From Hysterangium stoloniferum (Eukaryota > Basidiomycota > Agaricomycetes > Hysterangiales > Hysterangiaceae), in NCBI GenBank assembly GCA_015178975.1, contig WHVD01000101.1:124001-188000 (forward strand): DNA of 64,000 nucleotides, written 5' to 3'. The notes below the pieces were generated by a model. The model did no database searches. It had not been told where the DNA came from and worked only from the letters and a program-made list of their open reading frames with translations. The position numbers were made by a program, and so were the translations under genes. Positions 55,901 through 64,000 of this stretch are shown in pieces; the stretch's first letter is position 1, and every line of letters begins with the position of its first letter.

Positions 55901-56117
55901 CAAATTCCAACTTAAACTTTTTCGTGCCTGACTGGACGCCCTCGAGGATCAAGGCGATAGTATCGTTCTCCAACACCTCACGATCTTGCCTCTCCTCGTC
56001 TTCAAGAGATGTGCGTCTGGTTGCCATATGAAGAAATTTCTTGCTTGACGATTCGTTAGCAGATTGCGAGGATGAAGACCGCTGGGTATCATGAGGGAGC
56101 TGTGGTCGATTGGACAT
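52907..56117 (-). pseudogene. Crinkler/RHS-like P-loop NTPase with PD-(D/E)XK-type nuclease, decayed
   Basis: The only non-transposon gene in the window. ATG at 56117, stop at 52907; at least four short GT-AG introns can be read (for example a 51-nt one ending near 55689, about 62 nt ending near 55286, about 54 nt near 54400, 56 nt near 53290). In order: Ser/Gln-rich N-terminus, P-loop VSGSGKTRL (about 55235) with the following LCLNWGLY, Walker B LFVVIDEAQ (about 54755), sensor-like FILSGTGLS, GRHRLTA segment, then a nuclease-like domain with GPDV (about 53490) and VQAKV, and a basic C-terminus. A TAA at about 54930 and a frameshift near 54140 break it. Proteins of this architecture are known as CRN/RHS-type NTPase-nucleases in fungi and oomycetes; some act in host nuclei, others may be selfish. 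Confidence 0.72.
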
Positions 56118-56477
56118 GATAGTGATGGGCAGAAATGACTAGGAGGTCACGTGATATCACGGAACCATCTAAATCCGGTTGATTTCTCGTGCTTTTGCAC
56201 TTATCTAACACATTACTAATATCTTATTTTTTTTATGTTTTATTAGTATCCATTCAAGCTCAACTGACACTCATAGTAGTACTTCAAAGAGCACTATCGT
56301 ACCTAAGGGTCGATAGCCATCATGTGTATACAAGGCTGTCATGTCGGAAAAATCCGAAAATCCTGATCAGGCCTGTCGGCCCGGCTTGATGCCGACTTAC
56401 CTGCTCAGGTCTGAACAGGTGGTGCACCCCCAAGCATCAGGCCGGCGGTGCTCGGCACACACCCCAGCTCCCTGCCA
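56118..56477. other. Spacer upstream of the Crinkler-like gene
   Basis: Contains no gene. A GC-rich stretch (56370-56460) holds short inverted repeats of gcctgtcggcccggc and ggccggcggtgctcggc type. Confidence 0.45.
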
Positions 56478-56628
56478 TGTTGTAATATGAAGTGAGTCTT
56501 GTTGCAAACGGATAAGGACTACAATACATGTATTGTCCTTATATGTATATGCCTAGTAACTGCTTACTAATATAGGCGTATGGTCCGTGCTTCTTGCTGC
56601 TCACATATCAGATTCCCAAAATCCAACA
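56478..56628 (-). mobile_element. 3' LTR of element H
   Basis: 151 bp, TGTTGTAATATG...AAATCCAACA. On the minus strand a gcttgagggagtg purine-rich tract adjoins it. Confidence 0.9.
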
Positions 56629-56849
56629 CACTCCCTCAAGCACAAGGAGATCACACTAAATCAGAGCACTCCCTTAAACATATCCTTAAGTTCATTTGAC
56701 TGAACTCCATGAGATAACCGCAACATCCTCCAAATACCTCAAGTGTGCTCCTTGAACCTCAAGTATTCTCATACAGTTGTCCATCATTTTGACTCCCAAT
56801 CCTATCCTGGATATTACAGGCAATAATGGCAAGTGGCGATGTTCAACAG

Positions 56850-57323
56850 TGTGAGGAGTATGCTTTTACCACAGTTTCATTGTGGTAAAACACTCCTTTT
56901 ATTTCATTTATATTTTACATATTCTATTCATATTTTACTATCTTTCATATTCTTTGAATATCGCATATTTCATTAGTTCGAAGCATTGTGTATACTTGTG
57001 GGTGCACTTAGCACCAATTAGAACTCAGACACACTTTAACCCAAGAACCACCACTCGAAAGACACAAACTAGGTCTACTACGAGCGGTGATCAGGGTAAC
57101 GTGTCAGCTACTACATAAGTAGCAATATCTGAACTACTAAACACTTCTGGCCTCGAACTGTAATAGTTGAGGCCTCCACTCAAACCATCGCACTCGTTGA
57201 CTCCTTCGTCATCTCGTGCTCTTTCTCTCACTTTCCCTTATATTGCACCGAATAGGTCAATATCTTTCCTTTCTACTTATTTCTTCGTATATAGAATGGT
57301 CTGAACTTCCACCACTCTTCACA
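56850..57323 (+). mobile_element. Solo LTR, family A, inside element H
   Basis: 474 bp, TGTGAGG...CTTCACA, target duplication aacag (56845-56849, 57324-57328). Confidence 0.95.
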
Positions 57324-57328
57324 AACAG

Positions 57329-58023
57329 CGATCCAGGACAAACTTGCCGAATAGTAAAATGGCAATTTGGCCCTTTCCACTGGTGGGCAATGATAAATGC
57401 AGATCATAAAAGTTGTCGCTGTGTGAATGTAGGCATGAATGAGTGTTGTAGTGCCAATGTGATGTGTGGTAAGCAATGAATGGTGTGCAACGTTGAAGGG
57501 AGGACAGTCGCTTTCTTGATATGTGGCAATTCGATTGAGCACCTGCCACTGATATGCTCAGTGCATTTGATGTTGATGTCCTTGGCTCGGCATTGACATG
57601 GTGTTGCACCTTCTTCTCGTTGGCCAGGCATTACATCGTTTCACCTCTGTAACGTTCACAGTGGATATATGACCATTGCCATTGCATTTTCAAGATTCCA
57701 GGTATGTTCTCATCCATTTTGTCCTGGGACTGATTATCTATGTGGAGCAAGGGTGTAATGGCAGCAACATCTCGCAGCAAGTTGTTCTGAGGCAGCATAG
57801 GGATGCTAATGTCCCCTTCAACCATGCCTTTGTAGCTGCTGATTGAATATGCAGGTGTACGCTAATGATTTGCGTGTATGATAGTCTCGACTGATGGTTC
57901 CAATTACCGGTGTGTGTATGCTCTTTGAAATCTTTGAGTAGGTCCATGCAGGTGCGTCAATCATCATTTTGTCTCGGCGACATCTTTCGCTTCTTATATT
58001 GCAGGTGGCAATTGCAGTGTGAT
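57329..58023. other. Element H interior, middle part
   Basis: About 695 bp without a recognisable protein domain on either strand. Short minus-strand frames around 57400-57950 have no known motif. Confidence 0.45.
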
Positions 58024-58664
58024 TGTAAAGGGTATGCATATATGCATACCTGGACTAAGGAATAATAACCGGATTATAGTACTTTATTATTTACCTTTTA
58101 TTTTCTTTCTTTATATTCTTTCTATATTTCGAGCACACCTTGATTTGTAGTTCGAAGCTTTGTGTATATGTATGGGCGCCCTCGGCGCCAAACGATAGAC
58201 AACTTTTTACCCAGCAGACACCACTTTGTAACGACTCAGACATCGAATAACGAGAGGTGTCAAGGGTAGTATCTCAGCTACCATAAAGGTAGCATTCTCT
58301 AGTCTACTAATAGCCTTTTGAACTCGAACCGCTAAGGTCGAGTTCCGCTTTCAAGACTTTGCGCTCGTCGACACCGTAGTCGACTCACACTACTAATACT
58401 CTATCCTAGACACTCAGTCTTTAGCTGAGTATCTTTCTTATTTCTAGCTACTAGTTGTACCATAAAAGGTCAACTCGTTATCTTACTGTTCTAAGCCGTC
58501 GCGAGCAACTATACAGTTGCTCTTGAGGCGTGCAGTGCGTTCTTATACTAGTACTAACAGTCTAGTAGTCTATAGTATTGTACTGACGGTCAATACTCTC
58601 TAATAGTAGTTGAATAAACACTATTCTTCGTATATAGAGCGGTCAGAACCCACCACTCTTCACA
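58024..58664 (+). mobile_element. Solo LTR, family B, inside element H
   Basis: 641 bp, TGTAAAG...CTTCACA, one G-to-A in the left end, target duplication gtgat (58019-58023, 58665-58669). Confidence 0.94.
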
Positions 58665-58669
58665 GTGAT

Positions 58670-59807
58670 GAACATGTTGTCTTGCCTGATGTACTGGGTG
58701 TCCGCAGGTTTATTCCTTCCCTCAGCCTGCATGTCATTCAAGTTGACTAGACCTAGTCGTCGAGGTCGTCCTTGAGCATTTGGTTGTTGTCACTGCACCT
58801 CGCCCTGTGTGGTATGCCTTGAAGTAAAATTCTTGGTTTTCTTCTTCCAATTCATCACCCTATCACTAACGTTCCTTTGCCTGTCTAGCTAATCACCCAG
58901 TTCAGCATTCCCTCCAGTAGGGCTCTTCCGTCCCTCTGGCTCATGATGAGACTGCGATTTGGTCACTACCTCAGTCATCCGCTGGGTTTTCCTGCATTCC
59001 ATACTTTCACATTTGTCTCTATCACAGCTGTCATTGATTGCGATATTGGTGGTAGTTGTGATTGGTGGTGCCTCAAAAAGGTGAGGACTTTCATCAATGC
59101 CTGGAACTGCCTGCGGGTCTTTGTATGTTGAGTCATCTTGATTCGAGGTCTCGATTGTTTGCAGTTCAGCTGTGGTTAATGGGAGCCATCCGTAATGTGT
59201 TTGACATTGACAGCTGTTCCTGGCTGTTGCATACGTGGCAGTCCCTGATGTTGTGATGCGAGTCCTAATGCTCGCTATCCCTTCCTATCCCAAATCTAAC
59301 GCACTGCCTCAAGCATGAGGGACTCACAGTGACCATTCCCACTCCTTCAAATGATAAATCCATACTGTCCAATTTTCCCAGTCCACGTTTTCCTCACTGC
59401 AACTTCATCCTGATGCACCATATCTCTCCAAGACATGATAGTCATAGCATTCCCTCTGGTGAAGACAGCTTGTCTTTCCAGCTCACAATCGACCTGTCGG
59501 GTTGGCCATCCTCAGGCTCAATGGATCTGGGATTTTTGGCACCTCAGTCAGCCAGATCATCGCAGCGTTATTGGGAGCATGTGCAGGATATTACAGTTTT
59601 GAGTGTAAATTCTTGTTATGGTAATGACTGTAGAATTAGTGGTAGTATGTGAAGAGTGAAGTTCGCACAGTTAATGACAATGCGTGGAATGGCAGTTTGT
59701 GCAATGGGATTACAGGTGGTCTACAACAGCACCTAGCTTTGGTGAATGGTAGCTAACCATGATCTGTTTGTGTTTTGTGAAGTTGACATTTCGAATGTGC
59801 AGGAGTG
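58670..59807. other. Element H interior, right part
   Basis: No convincing gag or pol. A plus-strand frame of 107 codons (59329-59652) is Ser/Pro/His-rich without known motif and lies antisense to the element; I do not call it a gene. Confidence 0.45.
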
Positions 59808-59827
59808 CGTTGCTGGGGCCCATAACC
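59808..59827 (-). promoter_or_regulatory. Copia primer-binding site of element H
   Basis: The minus strand reads GGTTATGGGCCCCAGCAACG immediately after the 5' LTR; GGTTATGGGCC is shared with the site at 30161-30175. Confidence 0.7.
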
Positions 59828-59978
59828 TGTTGTAATATGAAGTGAGTCTCATTACAAACGGATAAGGACTACAATACATGTATTGTCCTTATATGTATAT
59901 GCCTAGTAACTGCTTACTAATATAGGCGTATGGTCCGTGCTTCTTGCTGCTCGTATATCAGATTCCCAAAATCCAACA
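59828..59978 (-). mobile_element. 5' LTR of element H
   Basis: 151 bp, differing from the partner LTR at only a few positions. Confidence 0.9.
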
Positions 59979-60576
59979 TGCCAAAGGGTCACACATCCCG
60001 CCATAAGGTCACACAGCCTGGCCACAAAGTCACGCAGCCTGATCAAGGCCTGCACAGATGCCTGGCAGTCTGACTAAGATCTGTGCAGACAACTTATGAC
60101 CTCTCAGACAGGCTTCACAGTACAGCCAAGGTCTGTAAGGTTTTGTTCCCACCAACACAACTAACTCTTGGTGGAGTAGCAACCTGATGGAAGCAGTATG
60201 TTCCCCATTTAAACTATTGACAGGTTCTCACTTTTCAACAGGTCAACAATGGCAGTATCTCTGTCAAGCATCTCGAAGACATGGTAACCCATTCCATGGC
60301 CTCATTCTTTGAACTTGGTCAGGATATCGGCTACCCTGCCCTCAATTTTTATTACAGTACTGAGGACATATTCTCTGGTGGGATGCTTGTTAATGAGCAT
60401 ATTAAGTAGGTGTTTTCTTCTTCTACAGTTGAGGCGTTTCCCTAATCCCATGTGTTTAGTGTGCAGGCAGATCATTACAAGTTGATTAGGGGGATTGACT
60501 CAGCAAGTAATATCTTGCCCAAAAATACTAATAACACTCTCTCCTTGGACACTGTTAAGAACTGAAAACTGACTAT
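59979..60576. other. Unassigned spacer
   Basis: About 600 bp. Starts with the tgcca duplication of H and some imperfect aaggtcacacagcctg repeats (59985-60045). No gene is recognised. Confidence 0.45.
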
Positions 60577-61280
60577 TGTCGGTGGCCGACAGGGACCGAT
60601 CGGAAGGACTTGGCCTCAGCTTATGTGCTGTGCCCTCACAAATATCTGTAGGGTGTCCTTAAATTTCAGATGGGCGAAGACTGATTCTAAAGAGTTCCTT
60701 TCAGTGAGATACCGATCGGGACTGAGGAACCAGTCGAGTGTTGGGCCAAGGGGTCGGGGCCAGGAGTGGGCAAGCGCACGCGAAGGCGGATGAGGGGATT
60801 CTTAGTATGAGACTGTTACAGACGTATGAGGGTATTCTGAGTTGATATTCTGATTGCCTAGTAACTACAACTACAGCAGGTTCATATACAAGTAACAGGC
60901 GTCCAGAAAATACTAACGGGGAGAAGGGTGGAAAATGGTATTAACAATAAGCTTGACTAGGAATGGGAAGTTTATGATTAGTTTGGAGGCCGATGATAAC
61001 CGAGGGCAGAATTATGGTAAAAGGAAATAGTTCGAGGACTACAAATATAGATAGACATATGTGAAACATAGGATAGGACAGATCAACATAATAAAAGGAA
61101 CGTATCAAAAGTTTAACCAGACAATATGAGTATGTTTGACGTGGGCGTAAATGGAGTTTGATCATGGCGAAAGCATACATCAGTTTCGGGGGCCAATGGT
61201 TTCTGATGTGGTGACTTGAATAGTAACTTGAATCATTGATAAGTGGCGATAACCTCGGGGACCGATAGGGTTGCGACACA
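60577..61280 (-). mobile_element. LTR-like repeat distantly related to family E
   Basis: Starts tgtcggtggccgaca, carries ggacttggcctcagcttatg like the E LTR (ggacttggcttcagcttata), and a gttgatattctgatt stretch in the place of the E start-site 11-mer. The end near gcgaca is uncertain and no target duplication was found. Probably an old LTR of a related self-primed family. Confidence 0.5.
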
Positions 61281-61474
61281 GTCGGAACAGACACCAAGAA
61301 CATCAAATGTGTGTATCAACCGTCCCAGTTGTTACAGCATGCTAATTGCACCTTCCAGGTAATGCCATTCTCGGTTTGGATGCTGGCCCAAATCTTGATG
61401 GCCCCAATGGTTGTGGTGACCATGGATGCGATCAGGGAACTTTAGTGATGGGATGGGGATCCAGCACCACAACT

Positions 61475-62078
61475 TGTGAAGAGTCGTTAGATTCTTACCG
61501 CTCAATATATGAAGAATAGTGTTTATTCAACTACTATTAGAAAGTATTGACCGTTCAGTACAATACTGTAGATTGCTAGACTGACCGTACTAGCAAGGAG
61601 ATGCGCTACGTGTCACAAGAGCAACTGTACAGTTGCTCTTGACGGTTAAAATGGGAGAACGAAGAGTTGACCTTTACGGTGCAACTCGTAGCTAAATCTA
61701 AATAGATAATCAACGAGAAGTCGAATATCTGAAGTAAAGAGATAATAGCGCTCGTCGACTGTAGTGTCGACGAGCGCAGAGTCCAAAGTATGTTAGGAGA
61801 CTAGAGAACACTACCTTATAGGTAGCTGAGATGTTACCCTTGACACCTCTCGCTATTCGATGTCTGGGTCATTTACGAGGTGGTGTCTGCTGGGTAAAAG
61901 ATGTCTCTCGTTTAGCGCTGAGAGCGCCCATAGATATACACAAGACTTCGAACTAAGAAATATGGGTATGCTCGAAAGATATAGAGAGTTAGGGAAAAAG
62001 AGTAAAAACTAAATAATAAAATACTATAATATATGTATTATTCCACAGTCCAATCATGATATATGCATACCCTTCACA
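61475..62078 (-). mobile_element. Solo LTR, family B, with internal deletion
   Basis: 604 bp, TGTGAAG...CTTCACA, target duplication caact (61470-61474, 62079-62083). About 37 bp present in the other B LTRs are missing near 61780; the loss removes one conserved hairpin. Confidence 0.95.
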
Positions 62079-62212
62079 CAACTGTATATTGTATTCCAGC
62101 AGTTCCACTATGGACAAAATCCACACCGTGATTATGGCCTTTGAATTTATGTGTCACTGTTGGGATCAACACTGCATTTCCCCTACTGGCCCTGTGCTCC
62201 ATTCCAGGGCAC

Positions 62213-62990
62213 TGTTATGACCGGAATTCCCGCCAGACTCTGGGCACTAACTTATATGCACCTGCACCCTATATGCACCAATTGTCAGTTTACTGGAATT
62301 CCCGCCTGGACTCTGTACATATGTCAGACTTGTCCACGTTCAACTTCGTTACATTGTGTATCAGTCACCGGAATACCCACCAGACTCCATCCCTGTCTAT
62401 GTCCGACTCTGTCCCACACATCAGTCACTGGACCCCACTCGGAAAACCCGTCATCGCTCTAACTGAGCCCCATTCCCATTTTAGTCCAATGACCTGTCAC
62501 AATTCGGACTCTGCTCCCGCTCCATTTCCCATTATGGTTCATGATTTGTCACTATTCGGACTCCACTCCATTCCGTCCCGTTCCTAACACCAAATTGGTG
62601 TTTACTATTCTTGTTTTATGTTTTGCTAGTTTCATTTCATTATTACTGGATTTGGTATGTCATTCACTCCATGGTCTATATAATCTGTACATACAATCCA
62701 GTCAGAAAATCAGCTTAGATTCCCCCCAGTAATCTAATACATTTTCTGCTCTAAACTCCTCTTTGAATTACACGGCTCTCACTAGTCAGAGCCCATGGGT
62801 TCTGATGCATCTATCACTCGACCTCTGACTTATTTATCTTGACCTCACGACCTCATGACCCACAACCTCCACCTGGACTCCCCAGGATTCCTGTCTGCCC
62901 GTTTGAAATTGGACAACACGATCTCACGAGGGCGCAGCCAATAGCTGAAGCCACGTCCTACCAGAACGCCCACGGGTTCCCCAGAACTGT
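62213..62990 (+). mobile_element. Inverted family E LTR, right end diverged
   Basis: Starts TGTTATGACCGGAATTCC, the reverse complement of the E LTR end. It carries the TATA-like and start-site segments (near 62680-62715) and the gctgaagcc stretch near 62945. The expected end (...CCTAACA) is not found, so the right boundary is approximate. Related most closely to the old copy at 3633-4416. Confidence 0.8.
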
Positions 62991-63115
62991 CAAGATCCGT
63001 TCCCGGAAACTCTTCGGAGTATTTCCTGGATATTATCTCTGGGTCCAAACCATCTTCCGGACCAGTATCAAGATCCGGAATCCACTGGAACCTGGTCCTC
63101 ATCCCTTCAAGTTGA

Positions 63116-63440
63116 CTTCCAGTCAGACTCCTGGTCAGACTTCCAGTCAGACTCCTGGTCAGACTTCCAGTCAGACTCCTGGTCAGACTTCTAGTCAGAC
63201 TCCCGGTCAGACTTCCAGTCAGACTCCCGGTCAGACTTCCAGTCAGACTCCCGGTCAGACTTCCAGTCAGACTTCCAGTCAGACTTCCAGTCAGACTTCC
63301 AGTCAGACTTCCAGTCAGACTTCCAGTCAGACTCCTGGTCAGACTTCCGGTCAGACTCCCAGTCAGACTTCCAGTCAGACTTCCGGTCAGACTCCCGGTC
63401 AGACTTCCAGTCAGACTCCCAGTCAGACTTCTGGTCAGAC
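63116..63440. repeat. 12-bp minisatellite, about 27 units
   Basis: Unit agtcagacttcc alternating with ggtcagactccc. A Ser-Gln-Thr-Pro plus-strand frame (62839-63447) runs through it; the upstream part overlaps an LTR remnant, so a real gene is unlikely. Confidence 0.92.
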
Positions 63441-63442
63441 TC

Positions 63443-64000
63443 TGTGAAGGGTATGCATATATGCATACTTGGACTAAGGAATAATAGTTGGATTATAGTA
63501 CTTTATTATTTACCTTTTATTTTCTTCATTTACATTCTTTCTATATTTCGAGCATACCCTTATTTTGTAGTTCGAAGCTTTGTGTATACGTATGGGCGCT
63601 CTCGGCGCCAAAAGACAGACATCTTTTTACCCAGCAGACACCACCTCGTAAACGACCCAGACATCGAATAGCGAGAGGTGTCAAGGGTAACATCTCAGCT
63701 ACCTATAAGGGTAGCGTTCTCTAGTCTCCTAACATACTTTGAACTCGAACCGCGAAGGTCGAGTTCCACTCTAAGGTCTTTGCGCTCGTCGACACTATAG
63801 TCGACTCGTGCTACTATATCTTTACTTTAGATATTCAGCTTCTCGTTGATTATCTATCTTACGTCTAGCTACGAGTTGTACCGTGAAGGTCAACTCCTTC
63901 CTTCTCTCATTCTAACTGTCAAGAGCAACTGTACAGTTGCTCTTGTGATGCATAGCGTGTCTCCTTACTAGTACTGCCTGTCTAGTAATCTACGGTATTG
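63443..64000 (+). mobile_element. Family B LTR, cut by window end
   Basis: TGTGAAGGGTATGC start, same orientation as the copy at 58024. It runs to the last base of the window with the palindrome at about 63918-63944. Whether it is a solo LTR or the 5' LTR of a plus-strand B element cannot be decided here. Left flank gactc. Confidence 0.92.

Larger units (their letters stand above)
56478..59978 (-). mobile_element. Element H: Copia-type element with 151-bp LTRs
   Basis: Two nearly identical 151-bp LTRs (56478-56628, 59828-59978) and target duplication tgcca (56473-56477, 59979-59983). On the minus strand the 5' LTR is followed directly by GGTTATGGGCCCC, an initiator-tRNA anticodon-type primer site, which marks it as Copia-like. 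Two solo LTRs lie inside; without them the interior is about 2.1 kb and has no recognisable gag or pol, so it is non-autonomous or a deletion remnant. A sequence resembling its own PPT/LTR start is repeated at about 59285-59330. Confidence 0.88.

Noticed and set aside
1887-57118. A 77-78-codon frame repeated in all A LTRs (for example 2120-1887, 38005-38241, 43715-43951, 56882-57118)
   Set aside because: It has no ATG, lies entirely in the LTR, and stays open simply because the copies are young and similar. Its partial echo in B LTRs follows from the shared hairpins.
59329-59652. Plus-strand frame of 107 codons in element H
   Set aside because: No motif, antisense to the element, and composition like surrounding non-coding DNA.
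63116-63440. CRISPR-like array at the 12-bp repeats
   Set aside because: No spacers; plain tandem repeat.

Overview
The window looks like nuclear DNA of a filamentous fungus, most likely an Agaricomycete basidiomycete with a large, transposon-rich genome. The evidence is short GT-AG introns of about 48-62 bp, chromodomain Ty3/gypsy elements, short-LTR Copia elements, Tc1/mariner elements and a Crinkler-like NTPase-nuclease gene. The species cannot be named from the sequence. I see no rRNA, tRNA or ordinary housekeeping gene. Nearly all of the 64 kb is nested mobile elements, their solo LTRs and minisatellites.

I name families by letter. A is a Gag-only LTR element with LTRs of about 473 bp. 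B is an 11-kb Ty3/gypsy chromovirus with LTRs of about 640 bp. D and E are two related self-primed chromoviruses with LTRs of about 430 and 820 bp. F is a solo-LTR family related to A and B. H is a Copia-type element with 151-bp LTRs. Most boundaries rest on TG...CA ends plus matching 5-bp target-site duplications (TSDs) read directly from the sequence.

Layout: 1-950 LTR-like DNA; 951-1330 minisatellite; 1682-4416 three solo LTRs (A, A, E); 5041-24738 element D (TSD attgt), split by a full-length B at 8070-19159 (TSD cacat) and by two solo E LTRs; 25047-27084 a Tc1-like transposon with a solo A LTR inside its left inverted repeat; 27085-32690 a duplicated repeat J, solo LTRs of B and F, inverted 21-bp minisatellites and a Copia gag fragment; 32691-34300 a second Tc1-like transposon; 34450-37200 large minisatellites; 37921-52090 element E with the full-length A (37973-44153, TSD atctg) inside its 3' LTR; 52907-56117 a decayed Crinkler/RHS-like NTPase-nuclease gene; 56478-59978 element H (TSD tgcca) carrying solo A and B LTRs; 60577-64000 further LTRs and a 12-bp repeat.

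The coding content is mostly pseudogenised. Many disabling changes are CpG-to-TpG steps (TGA in place of Arg CGA, loss of the RT catalytic YxDD in D, loss of the integrase catalytic Glu in E), pointing to cytosine methylation or a RIP-like process. The most interesting observations are: (1) D and E each carry, antisense to pol and next to the 3' LTR, an intron-containing gene for a Cys6-cluster plus coiled-coil protein; (2) LTR families A, B and F share an ordered set of hairpins whose stems change together while the sequence diverges; (3) element A has Gag but no Pol and shares exact PBS and PPT sequences with B, so it looks like a parasite of B. All functions are inferred from motifs read by eye; no database search was run.
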